Shown here: one piece after another, positions 11,501 to 26,500 of the stretch
Layout of the letters: each line of letters starts with the position of its first letter
Position numbering within the stretch: position 1 is the first letter of the stretch
Assembly (NCBI RefSeq): GCF_000002075.1
Contig: NW_004798288.1
Location: 114,972-178,971 of the forward strand
DNA from: Aplysia californica
Lineage: Eukaryota > Mollusca > Gastropoda > Aplysiida > Aplysiidae
Length of the DNA: 64,000 nt
Direction of reading: 5' to 3'
Notes under the pieces: generated by a model
The model's input: only the letters and a program-made list of their open reading frames with translations
The model's database searches: none
What the model was told of the DNA's origin: nothing
Made by a program: the position numbers and the translations under genes

Positions 11501-14500
11501 ACCACTGCATATTTCTCTTTCTCTCCTCTGTCACATACATGTATTCCTGCCGGGCTAAGTACTCCAATTCCTGAATCTAGATTGACCGAAATCTGTTGTC
11601 TTACAATCCCTCTGAAAGGCTGTTGCCTACCTCATGAAAAGTTTTTCTCATGAGTCTTGGTTGTGTGTTTGTTTTAACAATTTTTTTTTCGTTAATCTGC
11701 TGCTAAGAATAAATAATTATTGAACCGTCATTACCCAAATTGTCTGTAGAATCAAATCCAGCTGCTTATAAATGAGAGCAGTCTTGTCTGTGAAGATGTT
11801 AACTCTATGGGTTTCCACTGTTGTTGGAGTATTTTCCTGTTTTGCTCATCAGAAGATTAATGTAGATGGCTGCACAGAGCTTTATAAATCTAATGAATTG
11901 GGCTTTCATCAAGTTGTCCTTTCTTGGGTCGATTTATTCTCCTTAATACCTACATGTGGCTTTCATGAATGCAGAATTTCTTCGAAGCTATTCTTGTGGT
12001 CTGGCTTCGTACATAAATGGCAAAATTAGGAACTTTTCCTATAAATTGTCTTCAGGGAAATAAACTCTCAGGTACAATGCTTGAGCACAGTTGTTTTTTT
12101 TTAGTGGTTATTAAAGTCTTTTCTTATAAATAGATACACAATGCTTATGTACATTAGGAAGTAAGCAGCTTTCTTGAAAAGGGGGATCCTAAACAAAAAA
12201 GTAATGTTTTGTGGAGTGTATGGTGTATTTTTCTGGACATTTTATGACTCTTGTGTGGACTTAATATTGTTCCAGCGTAAATAATTTGGTTATAAGAGAT
12301 AATGACATTTGTTTTGAAATATTATAATCGGCTATAGGTAAGTTCTGAAGGCATAAGAATTCTATGAAAATGCTATGAAAAGATGTGTGTGCATGACTGT
12401 GCCATGGGTTTTTATAGACACGTAGACATACATAGAGTTAACATCTTCACACTTTTTAACTCAAAAGATCCAAGCATGTGTTGCCATAGAGTGAATATCT
12501 TCTCATTGCTTATCTCAAAAGTTCCTGAGGCGTGTTGACGTAAGAGTTACCCTATTCTCCCTTCTTAGCCCCAAATGTGCATGTGCTGATTACCCACTTC
12601 CTTTTAGCAGGCTCGGCAGTAAGCTGGCTCACAAAAAGGAAACTAACTTTACCTCCTGTCTCTCTCCTCCGAAGGCTCCGCCCCCTCCAGTCCAGAATGT
12701 TCTTCCTGCCAACAGTCTGGAAGGAGGCGCTGCCACTGTCAAGCAGTCCTCTTCTGTTGACACTATACAGGCCTCGGCATCAGTGGTAGAAACAGGGAAT
12801 GACAACTTTGGGATGTCGGGCAATGTGCTGTTGGATCCGGACAAAACTGAAGTTGTTTCGTCTACAGCCCAAGAAAACACTGAGGTATAATAATTCTCTT
12901 CACCCGCATTTGTGGTGTAGTAGTTAAGGGCTTCGCTGTTGCATGCAGGAGACCCAAGTTTGATTCGCGAATGGGGAGAAATATTTATTCAGTACTTCTA
13001 TCTTTCTGCTGGGATGTCGTATCCCTCCCACAGACCTGCCACTCATCCCGATTTAATCGGGATATCCCGATTTTTTGCCTCAAATCTCAAGCATCCCGAT
13101 TTTCCCGATTTCGATCGACAGTATCCTGATTTTTTGTCGTTGCGTCTGTTGCGACCGATTCTTAGAAAAAAATATTAAAAGTTCTGCAATCTCTTTTGGT
13201 TGAAAGCACTGGTTGGATTTTTTATCGGCAGGAACTTGGAACGCTACTTTCTTAAGCATCTATGCCGAATCTAGTAGAGGACTCACGCTCGTTATTTCAA
13301 CTAAAATCAACCGTTGTTCTGCCGTTGCTTTAAAAGCAAGCTTCGTCTGAGTTCTGGTTAGTCAGGCCCATCATCAAGACCTGTCAGTGGAGCTTTCAAA
13401 CGTTCATTCGCATCTCATGACATGACCTTGTACGTGTGAGTAGCGCGTGTGTCGGGGACTGTCGGGGTCAGCAAAGTTCATTCACACCGGTCGTATTGGT
13501 CGAGGTGTTTTTCGGGACTTAACCAGTGTGGACGACCGGGGGGGAGGGGGTGGGGATATTGTTTTGACACTTGAGCTCAAAGTGCGTGCCGTGATACATG
13601 TACTAATTGAGGATAAAGGAATTTTTAAAAAAAAGAAAGAAATGAACAACCTTGGCGCGATCTTTTTTTCCAGGGGGAGGGGGGGGTTCCTTGAGTATAT
13701 ATGCGATAGAAGTCAAACATTGTTGCTATATTATATGAAAACGCGGGCTTTTTGCATGGGTGATTAGAGTTATGTGTCAGCTATTTTCAAGACTACGAGA
13801 GTTTCAAGTTTCAGCTTTACTGCAACCTGCGCTCCCCCGGTCTATCCAACTCCGACTCGAGTAATGCTGTCTTTCAGTTTTCCCTCTATTTAGAGGCCCA
13901 AACGTGAACTTATTCCTGCAAAAGTTTTCTCTTGCATACTTGCCTCATAAAAGGGAACCAGGACCCCCCCCCTTCCCCCCCCCCCCCTTCCCCCGGTACC
14001 CCTTATGACTGATTTGCCGTTTATCCTGATTTTTTTCACCAGATCCTGATTTTTTAACTCTAAAATCCTGATTTTTAGATTTCATAGAGTGGCAGGTCTG
14101 CTCCCAGCTCGGATTAGCCCAAACAGGCAGGGTTGGAAACCCACCTCCTAAATGATCTAGATTGTGTCAATAAGGGCATGAAAACACCTACATAAAAACC
14201 CCCCCCCCAGCATGTAACACTCTCTTTGTAGTCATGTACTGCTCCTTCTTGGCTATGGGCTGGTAGGAAGAAGGCATCACTTGAAGATTTTCTTTACTTT
14301 TCCACTGTTGTTTTATCTCTCAGTCCTTTTTATCATCATCACTGAATGACTGGCATTCTGTTGATGCTCTCTTTGTGATTCTAAAAATTCTGCACATAGT
14401 GAATTGTTTCTCTCAGCTTAATGAGTTTTCTTTGGAGGGATGAACGAATCTTCATTTTTGTTTGAATGAAAGTTCACAACGAAACATGGAAGCCACAGTC

Positions 14501-17500
14501 AAGGTGGACAAACTTCTTGATGGAGACTAAAATTCTGAGATGTTTTTAATGTGTTTTTAGAAATTAGTATTGGAAGAATTAAATTTCATGGCCAGATTTG
14601 CTGAAGTATTTTATGCCTTTCGGTGGTAGTAGCAAAAGTGCAAGAAGAACATAGAAATGTAATTTTGGGAATTTTTTAACCCTATCTGTATGTCATGTTT
14701 TACCTTCGTATCCATACGACGTGGGGAACTTTGTGCCACCACATTCTGAAGAGGAAATTTATTTGTTAATCCGATCCGTACGCTTTGCATAGCTGTCTGT
14801 CAAAATGATATTTTGAGAAATACTGAAAGTTTCAAAGAGATTTTCATACTAGAAGTATTCTAAAACGTGAAGAATGCAACCCCGAGGGTACAAAATGACC
14901 CCGCGGCGTACGGATTGGGTTAAAAGGTGATGTCATTGATTAGCAAATACAAAGTGAAACTTCTGTTGATTTTATCTGTTTTCCATAAGATATCCTAAAA
15001 GCTATGATAACCAAATGAACGCGTTTCCTTTAAAAAAATGTTTATTGTCGAAACATAAATTTATATTTGTACTCATCCTTGATTTACTTTTTGATGTTTG
15101 AAGTAAGGAACTGAAGTTGTGAACTTAAAAGATTAAATACTGTTTTGATTTGACTGTTTTTTGTATCAGTTGCATTGAACTTTTAAAACTTCTGATGGAC
15201 ACCCGCCTTTGCATTTCTTGAGGGTAGCGGTAAATTAGAATAGAAAATGGAGAAACGTTGGATGTAGTGTTTCAGCTATAGATCAAGCATAACTTCCTGA
15301 GTTGAGATGTACCATCCGTGCAAAAGTTCAAGTTATGATTTCTGAAGTCTGTGCAACATGTCAAGTTTTGATGTTGATTAAACTTGAATATTTGATGAGA
15401 ACTTCATGATAAAAGAATGTGTGGCTATTGAGGGGTAGGGGGCCAAAATGTTAATTTTGTTAGAAACTTAATTTTTGGGAATTTGTTTGCAGTTTTGAAA
15501 AAATCAATTTTGTGCTTTATTTTTGTAAGGCTGTCACATGTAAAAGTTGTGCTGGAACAAAAGCACCCTTTTGTGACTGAATTCTTTCTCATTTGGCTTG
15601 TTTCTTCAGGAGGAGGTCGTTGAGTGCATTCAGGATCTTGTAGATGCTGGTCCAGACCTGCCTACTGGGTTGAACAGCAGTGGAGGGCAGCATACATCTT
15701 CCTCCTCCTTTATCTCCAAACTAGGTATGTCCAACTTTTTCTTTCTCCTTTTTAAAAAAAAAACTTATCCTGTGGTTGTTTGTAGGTCTTTTTTTTCTTC
15801 CCGCTCCTTCTTTCCATCGCTAATTACCATATTGTGTCGGTGTGCTTCTGTTTACTCCAACTGAAAACTTAACAAAGATTGTCAGTGTTCATGTTGCGTT
15901 GGGTATTACGTGTTGCAGATTAATTGTTGAAAGTATGTACTGTCCTCGCTGTTGCTATTCAAATTTCACGGGATCCTAAAAAGTGGTATTTTAACGCTTT
16001 ACGGTCACTTGCGCTGAACAATTATCCTGTTCCGATCAAGTCCGAGAAGTCCGTTGCAGTCACTCTCCTGGCTGGGTGACCAGATGGGGTATCCATTTTG
16101 TACTGCTGGCTGTGTGGCTGCAAACTTAAATGGTTGATTGCCTTTCCAACAAGGAGTGAAACTCTAGAAGTAAGATGCTTATCTCATCAGCCAGTGTTCT
16201 GTGCTACTCATATGTTACTGTTTTTCTCGAATGAGGAAGACACCTTGTCTCACTTATGCTATTATTGCCCTTCCCTGTTCCTGCTCCGCTATTTCTACAT
16301 AATTATTTAGTCCGTACTAAGTAGCGAGTACAAAACTGCAGTCTTTTTATTTTACTTTTTTATTCTGGAGAACTGGGGAAAGCACTTAGTTATAAGTATA
16401 CTATGCTTTATCCTCTGCTACTGGAACTCATAGACTTATAGCTGTTAGGGTGACTCTGTATCTACTGAAAAATGACTCCTAGCATATACTGTTGTTTATA
16501 ATTTATGATGCTTCTTATGTCAATTCTCATAATATAGGGAAGTTATGACATCTGATTTGTGTTTGCTAGGATGCTCTGTCCCAGTGAGCCTGGATTAGTT
16601 GTGAAAGATAGGGTCGAAGAAGCCATTCCTCTTATTGATCTATATTGTGTTGATGGGTTTGCAAAAAATAACCTCGTTGAACATTTACAATAACTTTTTT
16701 GGGGGGATTCCCACCAAAATCTGTTAAACATTCTCAATAACATTTGTTGGGTTCCTACCAAAAGGTGTTAAACATTAACAATAACTTTTTTGGGGGGGTT
16801 CTCACCTTCAGTCTGTGATGTATGTGGAGACGATGCTGTTGCTTTCTGTGTGGAGTGTCAGCGAAAAACGTTGTGTGACGGCTGCAACGTTCGGTGGCAT
16901 CAGCACCCCCACCGACGAGGGCACAAGATCCAACAGATCAGCACGGTGTCCAGCTTTACGCTTGACGGGGATGGCTCTGGTGTTCTCATTGACGGGGCCT
17001 ACGGCGTTTCTGCACAGGACAAGCAAGGGCCACAGAGGTGAGAGACATGCACTCTTTGCTCCTGTATTATTATATGAGTCACGACGCGGTGGAATCAGGC
17101 GCTCGTTAGGTTTTGGGCATGTGAAGTTATTGGTATTGCCTTAAAGCTTGTTCATTTGCTTTGCTTTCGATGAAAGAATTGCCAATTTATCTAGAGTACG
17201 TGTCAAGATATTTGTGATAGAACGAGGTGGGGGTTGCCTAGTTTCAGAGGTAAAATTAGTGAGAAAATGACTGCCAAAGTTTGGTTATTTGCAAAGCCTC
17301 AGAGTTCATGGAAACTAACAATTTACTTTTTTTTGTGCCTTTAATCAATGTTTTATAACATAATTGGGTTCTTAAATGAACATATAAGGCGTTGAACCTA
17401 AAAACAAAATTTCAATAAAAATTGTCAAACCAGCGGAAAAGTTTCAGTTTCTTTACTTTCATTATTTTGACAAGCGCCTGATTTCACCATGCTGCCTCAC

Positions 17501-20500
17501 ATGTGCCATTTTTTTATGCCCTAAAGATGTACCTGGTTTCTTATATGTACTTTATTGTCAACAGGCAAAAACTGCTTTTCTGGTTTAAATGATGGGAGAA
17601 CACACAAAAGTTTGCTTTTGAAGCACCAAGTGTTGTGCATTTGAAATAAACTGCATTGTGTCTCACATTATGTTGCACATCCACGTGCAGTTGTCTGCAA
17701 CAAAAGTTGAATTTGCTGTCTAATCACTATGTCGAATTTTCTCTTTTTAGGGTAAAAGTTCCATCTCGCAAGTCCCCAAGGAACTCAGATTCACCTTCCC
17801 AGCCTGATGCGGACTATCAGGCAAATACGATGATTCCTGACCAAATAGCTGCAGGGTACATGAGATTTCTTCTAAATGAAACGAGCTGCTAACAGAATGA
17901 GAGACTTAAAAATCGCTTATGTATTTGTTGGTGCAGTGTGTCACTCCGTTTTGAATGTTTGAAAATGTTCAAAGTTGAAATCACATTCCAAGTTGATTAA
18001 CCCTGTTACATTTACTTTAATTTCACATTGTACTGACAGAAAATGAAAACTAACGAACATTACTCTATGATCAGAGAGTTTCAGGCACAGTGCAACCTCT
18101 CCAACGATCTTCGAAATAACAACATTCTCTGTATGGCAATGGTGCCCACGTCCCGATTCTTTCCTCATATATCATTTGTAATATTTTTGGTTTTACCTCT
18201 CTATAACGACAACTCTCTATAGTGACATTTTTTTCTGGTCCCGACGACGTCGTTAAGAGAGGCTGCACTGTAGATCGATTTGTGGCGTCGGTGGCCTAGT
18301 GGTTAGGCTCTCGGACTCGCAACCGTAAGGTCGTGGGTTCGAATCCCGTCAAGGGCCCGACGTTGTGTCCTTGGGAAAGGCACTTTACACGAATTTTCCT
18401 CACTTCACCCAGGTGGGAATGGGTACCCGGCTATAGACAGCGAAAGATCTTGTCAGTTTGTTAGTGTTTGAGCGCTTAATCGGCTGCTCGCACTGTATGC
18501 TTCCCGGGAAGCTGAGAATGTTTCGGAGTGTTCTATGGTCTGCTGGGGTAATAATATAGTGTAAAGCGCATAGAGCCTGCTGTTGAGCGGGGATATGCGC
18601 TATACAAATGCTATCTATTATTATTATTATTATTATTTTGTACAAATAGGTTTTCTGTAGTTTTAAAAAATGCATGTTGTGTCGATATTATGAAATTACA
18701 GAAACTGTTTCATTCAAGTTAATATATTTTCCCTTCTCATCCCACTCATAGGAATGACTTGTATCCAGGTCCAAGTGACCACCAGCTTCTAGACTACCAG
18801 CAGCACTTGCACCAGCAGTCCCGACCCCACACCCCAACCCCTCAGCTCCCTGGTTATGTTGGTGGTCGTCAGATGGCCGGTCAGTTCCGCTCTGAGGCGC
18901 CGTACCCCTCAAGCCACTATGCTTCACCTGTGGTCGGTGGGAACGTGCTCGGCCACACTCCCCCGGGCCCGTTCTCTGCCCAGCCAAACCAGATGTACCC
19001 GCCTCAGCACCAGGTTTTGATGGGAGCTCATGGTGCTGGTGAGCAGCCTGGCCTGTACGGTCTTGAGGGGCTGGTGTATCCCTCTAGAGTGCCTTACACT
19101 CATACTTCTGCTGCCACAGGACCCAACATGCAGCAGATGCTCCCACAAATGCCAGAATACATTGCACAACAAATACACAATCAGAGTGCCAAGACAGCTC
19201 ATCCATCCCAGGGCCACTTCAACATGATCAACAACAACAATAGCAACGCTGCGAATAATCCGCTGTTGTATGGCGCAAACCGCTTGGATCCTGCCAAATC
19301 TCAGCCACCATATCCATATCCAATGCAAGGCTACCCCCAGACAGATACCTACCCGATGCAGTCACTTTATCCTGCGACTCGGATCCAGCCTCACCCAAAC
19401 TCGGAGCGTCTAAGTTATCCCTACCCTGGTGTTGTTCCAACCGTAGGCAGTTCGTCCTTGTGCTATATGGAATACCCCAGTCAGCAAAGGCCGTTGTTAG
19501 CGCCAGAGCTGGCTGGAAACCCTGTAGCCATGGGTGGTGGCACTTCTTTGGCACCCTATCCCAGTCATATGCATCCAGTAAACAACTACGATGTCAAAGA
19601 GAGAAGACCATCTCTTCATTCTTCTTCTTCTTCAGTGTCTACCTCTAGTGTTTCTCAGTCCAAGTTTGTTGCCCGTTTGATGCAGGAGAGTGATCCTGAA
19701 ACGAAGAGGAGAAAATGTGAATTGCACATTGAAAATTTACAGGCTGACATACAAGATTTGGATGCAGAGATAAATGACAGAATGACAGATGACGATAATG
19801 AGTTTATTGAGAGTGAGGAGTTCAAGGACATGTCTAAACGCAAAAGTTGCCTGATGAAAGAGAAGAAAATGCTGGAAAATTTTAGAAAACAAATGGACGA
19901 GGAGACACAGGTGGTCAAACTCAACCCACAACTACACCGACATTTGCAATTTCAAAGAGCGGCAGCTCAGCAAACGATTTACTATCCTCCAAGTCTGGAC
20001 CAGCCGATTGCAAATTTGGTGAACGTGCACGGAAGTGTCAAGTCACAACCAGATGCAGCCGCTCCGGCCTCCAATCACGTGTTGACAGGGACGGTGCCTC
20101 TGGCTGAGGTCTCCTCCTCCACTGACAGGGTTCAGGGTCAACCGAGGGAGGAAAAGATCCTCAATACAGCACCTCAGCAGGTGAGATCTGCTGCTAAGAG
20201 TACCTGACATGTTACAGTCATAGATTTTTTTTTTCCTAAAATAGAACAAAAAACCTGTGCTTACTCAAGGTGATAAAAGGTCCTCAGTACTGCACCACCT
20301 TAGATAAGTTCTGTTAAAAGTGTCTTAGATATAGTCACAGTCATAATTATAACACATTCGCACAAATTATTTGAAAAAATTTTCCTCTAACGAAAAAAAA
20401 AACATTGCTTACCTAACTGATTTAGGACTTGAGCAAAAGTAAAAATGTCTAATAAGTGAATGCTTAGTATACGAAACAAAACGGTGCTATATTGAGGACA

Positions 20501-23500
20501 TGAAACAAGCAACAGGCGTGTTAACTTTTCCAATCTGACAATTGTTTGCTATTGCCATGACAATCATCATTTAAAAAAGCTACATATCCCTGATCTTTGC
20601 GCGTCACCCTTTTGTTCAGGTTCCCCTAGTAGGTTGCTCTGGGCCTACCCCTGCCTCGTTTTCCTTCATTTTTTCCAGTGAGAGCTAGATGTTCAAGATC
20701 TTTATGTCTATTCAGGTGTCCCAAAAACTGCCTTTGTCGTTACCTGATTTTTTTTAACAGTGAGCGTCCCATGTGGGCTTCATCAAGTACTGCCTCATTT
20801 GATTTCTTTTCTTTCCGGGTGTTCTCAGCAGTCACCTGAGAAACCACTTTTCTGTTGCTTCTATTTTATTTTCATTGTCTTTAGCAGTTCTCCAGCCATG
20901 ACAATATTTCATCTAAAGTTGGTAGATTGATTACAGAATCCTTAGTTTTGCCCCACAACAGGTGGGATCTTAAGTCCTGTGTATTGCACCTCAGGAGGTA
21001 ACTTGTGTCCAGATTATTTGAAGATGGTATATGTTCGAGAAAATATTTTTTTTTCCCTCCAAGTTATGTGCTGCAACCAGCAAGAATACACATTGAATGG
21101 GAAAAGGTTCAGATTGGTTGCATTCGTGGACTTACCATTTTTCAAGTCAAACTTTTACTCTAGAAAGCATTCAGAACTGATTCTTTTTTGCACATGACTT
21201 TTTTTGTTCTTTGTATGAGATTACTTGAATGTGTCAAAACTAGTGTTTGTAAGATTCAGTAGCACCACAATGTACTTTTTAAACTTAAGATTTTTATTTT
21301 ATTTGCTTGAAAATGATAAAAGACAGCAAAATGTATTTTGTAGTCCCTTCAGAGAAATTTCACTCAGATGAAAAATTAAAACGAGTGAATAGAAAATGTT
21401 AGCTTTGATACTTGAATGTGTAGAAAATGGATACATGCATGTAGTGAAAGCAACTTTTTCACAACTGTACACATAAATCTACTGATTTTGCTGATTCTGG
21501 GCTCTTACAGAAAGGTCACAATGCATTTCAGGGGCATACCCTGCACTGTCAGATTCAGGTAAACTGACTTTGCCTTAGTGCCACATTTTAGTGAATGATC
21601 AGTTAAGAATTTCATTTTTTTATGCTACATTCTATCTCAGGTCTCACAGACGCCTCCAAAGAAAGCTCCACACGGACCACCCCCTCCGAGGCCGCCCCCA
21701 ATTTCAGCCGTGTCCTCCACGGCAGGGGCAATCCGGCCGCCAGTTCAGGCTGCAAAAGTTCCCGTAGAGAACAGCTTTAGCGATGAAACGGTAGGAGAAT
21801 TTTGCATGAAAATGGAAAACAAAAGTAAAGCTTAGGCTTATATAAATAGCCTCCCCCCCCCCTCCCCCCTCCAGGGCGGTGTTACTGACTGAAGTTGTCT
21901 TTAGGACATTCCCAAAGGGGGGATATTATCATGTTCTTGTGCACAGTAGAATTTTAAATTGGATGATTCATCCATGTCATGTTCGTACTTTGCCGGAACA
22001 ACTTAGGGAGAACTGATGCTTTGTCTTTCCTCATCGTTACTATCACCATTTTTTCCTCTACTTCTTTTGTATGTTTATCTCTCTCTTGTGAACTGCTATT
22101 TCCGGGGTGCCTTGATAGTCGAATCAGATTTTATGCTGTTGAGGCTAGAGAGGTGAACAGAGTAAACCTGATTTACCGTTTGGACTTCTCTGTTGACATT
22201 CACCCTTTGGCGATCATATGACCTTATGTAGTTGCGAGCGCTGTAAAATCTTACTGAAAACCAAAGTAAAATTGATGTCCTGCCCCTTAGGATAGCCTGA
22301 GGGCTCTCAGCGGGTCCTGATGTAGGAACAAAAAGAAGAAATAAACCACGTCAAAATTAATCTTGCATATTGTTTTCCCCAATTTGGTCATCATTATCAT
22401 CGTCATCAACTATTTCCGAACAGTTTGGCTTTTTTCTGGTTCTTTGTTGTTTGTTTTTTTCTCTTAAAGTTAAAGCAAAGTAGTTGCTACCATGTTGCCA
22501 CATTTTCCATGTAACTTACAAATGTCTGACACCAATACAGACATGGGACAAAAACAAAATCTAATCGAAAACAAAAACAGGTCCACTGTGTCTTTCTTGG
22601 GGGACAATCATTTTGGAAAGATGAAGCCAAGGAAATGTACGGCAAAACAGTTCCTCAGAAAGAAAGGGTAGAGCTGAAGCTTGCTTAACCCTATCCGTAC
22701 GTCCTGGGATTATTTTGTACCCCCGGGGTTGTATTCTTCACATTTTAGAATACTTCTAGTACGACTATCTCTATGAAACTTTCAGTATTTCTCAAAAAAT
22801 CATTTTGACTGATTGCTATGCAAATCGTATGTTTCGGATTAACGAGTAAATTTCCTCTTTGGAAAATGGGTGCACAGAGTTCCCCACGTCGTATGGATAT
22901 GATAGTAAAACACGACGTACGGATAGGGTTAAAGAGCCCATTGAGGACATGAAATAGTCACAGATTGAAAATTGAAGCTGAACAAAGAGGAGTTGCTTGC
23001 CAGGGTTCTTTCCTGCACAGCTAAAGTTGACTCTTTTTCAGCCACCCTGTTTTCAATACTTTTAAACAAATGATTATTTTTGCAAGGTTCCTGTAAATTA
23101 GCCCCAGGCTTTCTGACTTTATACAGCTTGAAAAATTTTGGTTTTGTGGGCTTCCGAAACTATTTGAATTTGTATGTTTCTTTTTAAGATCTATTTGTCC
23201 ATCATCGTCATAGAAAGTATTTGGATTTTTTTTGGGGGGGGGGGGCAGATCTTTAAATTTTAATGGAGTATTTTGCTGTCTTTGTAATCTTCCTGGGTTG
23301 ACTCAAGTAAAAGCTTCAAAGTAAATCATTTTCCCAGCCAGTCATTGTATGGTGCCATCTTGGGCGATGTTGTACAACATTTCTGTTTTTCATGCACATG
23401 CTACTGAGTTGATACTGTCATTCAAAGAAGTCATTAAGTGAATTTTAATGTGAATTAGATGAGCAAAATGCGCTTTACCCTTCTAGAGTTTGTTAGTTTT

Positions 23501-26500
23501 TATAAATTTCTGCACTGTGTTCCCTGACAGATTCCCGTCGCTGTTGAGCCAAGGGTTGCTCCCCCTGCTTTACCCCCGAGACCGAATATTCCCCCTCCTT
23601 CTGCTGCCTGGGATGACAGACTGGATATAACATTTCCCCCACCCAAAATTTCAAATACTGAAATTGTCAAGTAAGTATCTTAGTCTACTTGAATTTTTTT
23701 GTTCTTTGGAAGGGGGGGGGGGTCTTTTCAAATGCTTAAAAGCACAACTTTAAGGAAAAGGCTTGGGTTTAATGTGTCCTGTTTTTCCATTCTATCTGTG
23801 TTCTGTTAAGGCTCCTGTTGTTCAGGCTTCAAATTCATATGTTCTCTGGCCGTTAGAAAGTTATGTGCAGCCTTCTCTCTGCTGTGCAAGACATGTGGTT
23901 GGTGGCCATTCTGTCGTTGTGCTCCTTCTGCTTTTTTTCTAGTGCTGTTATTTAACTATTATTATCCTGATGTGTTTCGCAATGGACACTCCTTTATCGT
24001 CATGACTCTCAATAAACGACAACTCAGCTCCTACGATGCAATACTTATGGTAGACCTGCATGTTTGCCGACAATCGTCTGAAATCCGACAATCGCGACCC
24101 CGACCCGCGAACCGGCCGATGCTATCGCTAGGCCCACCTGTATTAGTATTAGTCAATGTTCGAAGTGCGAGGCCTGGCCGTGTGCCAGCGACCCCTTTTT
24201 CTCCCGTCGGCTTTGTCGGCACTTTCGTTTTCGTGTTGACCGCCGACGCGCGCACCGCCGACTGCCGACGTCGGCGTTTCCGACATAATTGTCGGAACCT
24301 GAGTAGAAATACGAATACGAAAAAGTACGACGACTTAAGTTATCTACTTTCAGTTTCTTGCTCGAGCGGCCATTTTTAATTTCGTTTGTTTACTGATTGT
24401 TCAGATCATGTGGATTCTTTCAAGTCCGACTCACTTGTTCTACTCTAGATCTAGATCGAGATTTAGATCTATATAGATCATTATGGACCTCAATGGAGGA
24501 TTCATATTCCAATTCTATTGTGTCAAACCATATTATAGGTTGTGCTGTAATTTTAATGTTGGTAAAACGCATTTTATCAGGTGCGTGAATTATTTACTTA
24601 GAAGAATAAAGATATCCAGATTTAGATCTAGACCCCTAGACTCAACTGAGTCCCTCTCTTCGGAATAGGATGCGGATTTCTCGTTCAAGGTCTAGATTCT
24701 AGATCTATTCCTATTCACTTGTTCTACTAGATCTAGATCTATATGGAGGATTCATAGATCTTTATTCAATTCTATTGAATTGTATCAAACTCTTTATAGC
24801 AATGTAGGCCATATTATGTTTATTATTATAAATGCTCCTTGTTTGTTTTGGAGTGTGCTTATTTCTTTTTTAAAATATTTTGACTTGTGCTGGCCTTTTT
24901 ACATGAGGGCCGTTGCAGGTTCTTTTTTGGGTTAGGCCTAGGAGTAGGCCGATAGGGTTTGGGTTAGGGTTAGGTCTTTTCTTTAATGTGTTTGTTCGGG
25001 TGGTCGCTCGTTACTCGGAAATCCTTCCTTTTATGACACCCACAATTTAAAAGCTCTAAAGTTATGGGGGGGGGGGGGGGGGTTGCGCAAAATTTTCAGA
25101 CAATCTGGTTGAGGCTCACATGCTGGTCTATTATGGATGAAGAGTATCTATTATCTATTTGTGGTGGCCGAATTTTGCTATTCAAAAGGCTTTTTAAAGG
25201 CTGCTTTGATCGACCTGCGGCTTTCGTCAAAAGATTCTTTAAAATATTCTCCAGATCATGACACCCTTCGTTTTTTTCAGTTTTGAGACAGTTTTGCTGC
25301 AAAAGCTAAATTTCTTTATTTCGGCGATCGCTTTCGTAGGCCGACGCTTCTGTCTCAGTAATTTTAGAAAATCCGCCAGGTTTGTTTATTTCAAGTCGTA
25401 CTTCCGTTCGATACTATCGCGCATTGTCGCGCAATACTGAGCACTATTTTAAGTGTGCGAACCGTATAGATCTAGCCTCATGTTTTCTTTTTTTACTTGG
25501 TGCGAAATTCGACTGTAATCCTTTCGTTTGATTCCCATCATCACTTTTTCTGGACTCCTTTGTTAAATTCTTTTTCTTGCTATTGGGAATAATCAACACG
25601 CTTCTTTACAACCACGAAAGCAGAACAGAGAATCAATCTATGCATCTGTTATATATTTGGCAACTTGGAAACATATTTGTCACTTTTCTCTCAAGATGTA
25701 TTGCTCCATTCCAGTAGAGTGTAAATATAGTTGACCAATGATATTCAGTTGATGTTAATGCACCGATTATTCCTTTCATCGAAAGGGGGCCCAGCTAGTA
25801 TTATATAAACGCCAGGGCTTATGGTCTTACACTCAAAAGATACGGGTTTGATTCTACCTGGGGAAGATATTTTATAGGGTCATTCTCTTTTTGCCTCGAT
25901 GCAGGCTTCTCAGCCCTGGCGGGTAGGTATGGATTGAAGTAGCCCACCTTTCAGTTTAGCTGAATTATGCCTTTTTAGACTTTGGGCCTTCTTTGCCTCT
26001 GCTCGTATGTCTTGCGGTTTTGGGTAACAGTAATGAATTTGTGATATCTTTTAATCTTAACTATCTATTTGTATCCTCTTGCACATTTGGATGCTGATTT
26101 TGAATAGATCTCAAGTGGACGAAATTTGAGGGTTATTATTTTTACTTTTGTATGAATTTATGACTGTGATAGACACATGCAAATTATTTTTAGGGCTTCA
26201 TGTGGTACTCACTGATTAGAGTAAACAATAAGGAAAAAAGAACATCTCTCCATTTATGTCCTCTTTTGCTTTCTTCTATCTTGCTCTTTTTTTGCAGTAA
26301 ATGTCTGTTATTGTATTGATGTGCTTTTCATTGCTCTCAACAAACGAGACAGTTATAAAAAGTCGTAAAACGGCTGTTGTTTGTTTTCCTTCAAAGGCCT
26401 AAGCCATGGCACTGTGAACATTGCACCTTCATCAACCAAGCCTCCAGCCATGCGTGTGAAATGTGCCACAAAACATCGGACAACCCACAGCTTGTGAGCA

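Noticed and set aside
18286-18360. Possible tRNA gene (A and B boxes, tRNA-like fold)
   Set aside because: It continues into a SINE body with an (ATT)n tail and has diverged copies at 37890 and 28618, so it is a tRNA-derived SINE head, not a functional tRNA.
23942-24379. 145-codon frame in HOIP intron 11
   Set aside because: CpG-rich repeat words (CCGACAATCG) keep several frames open. No protein similarity, no splice logic with HOIP, and the block looks like part of a DNA element.
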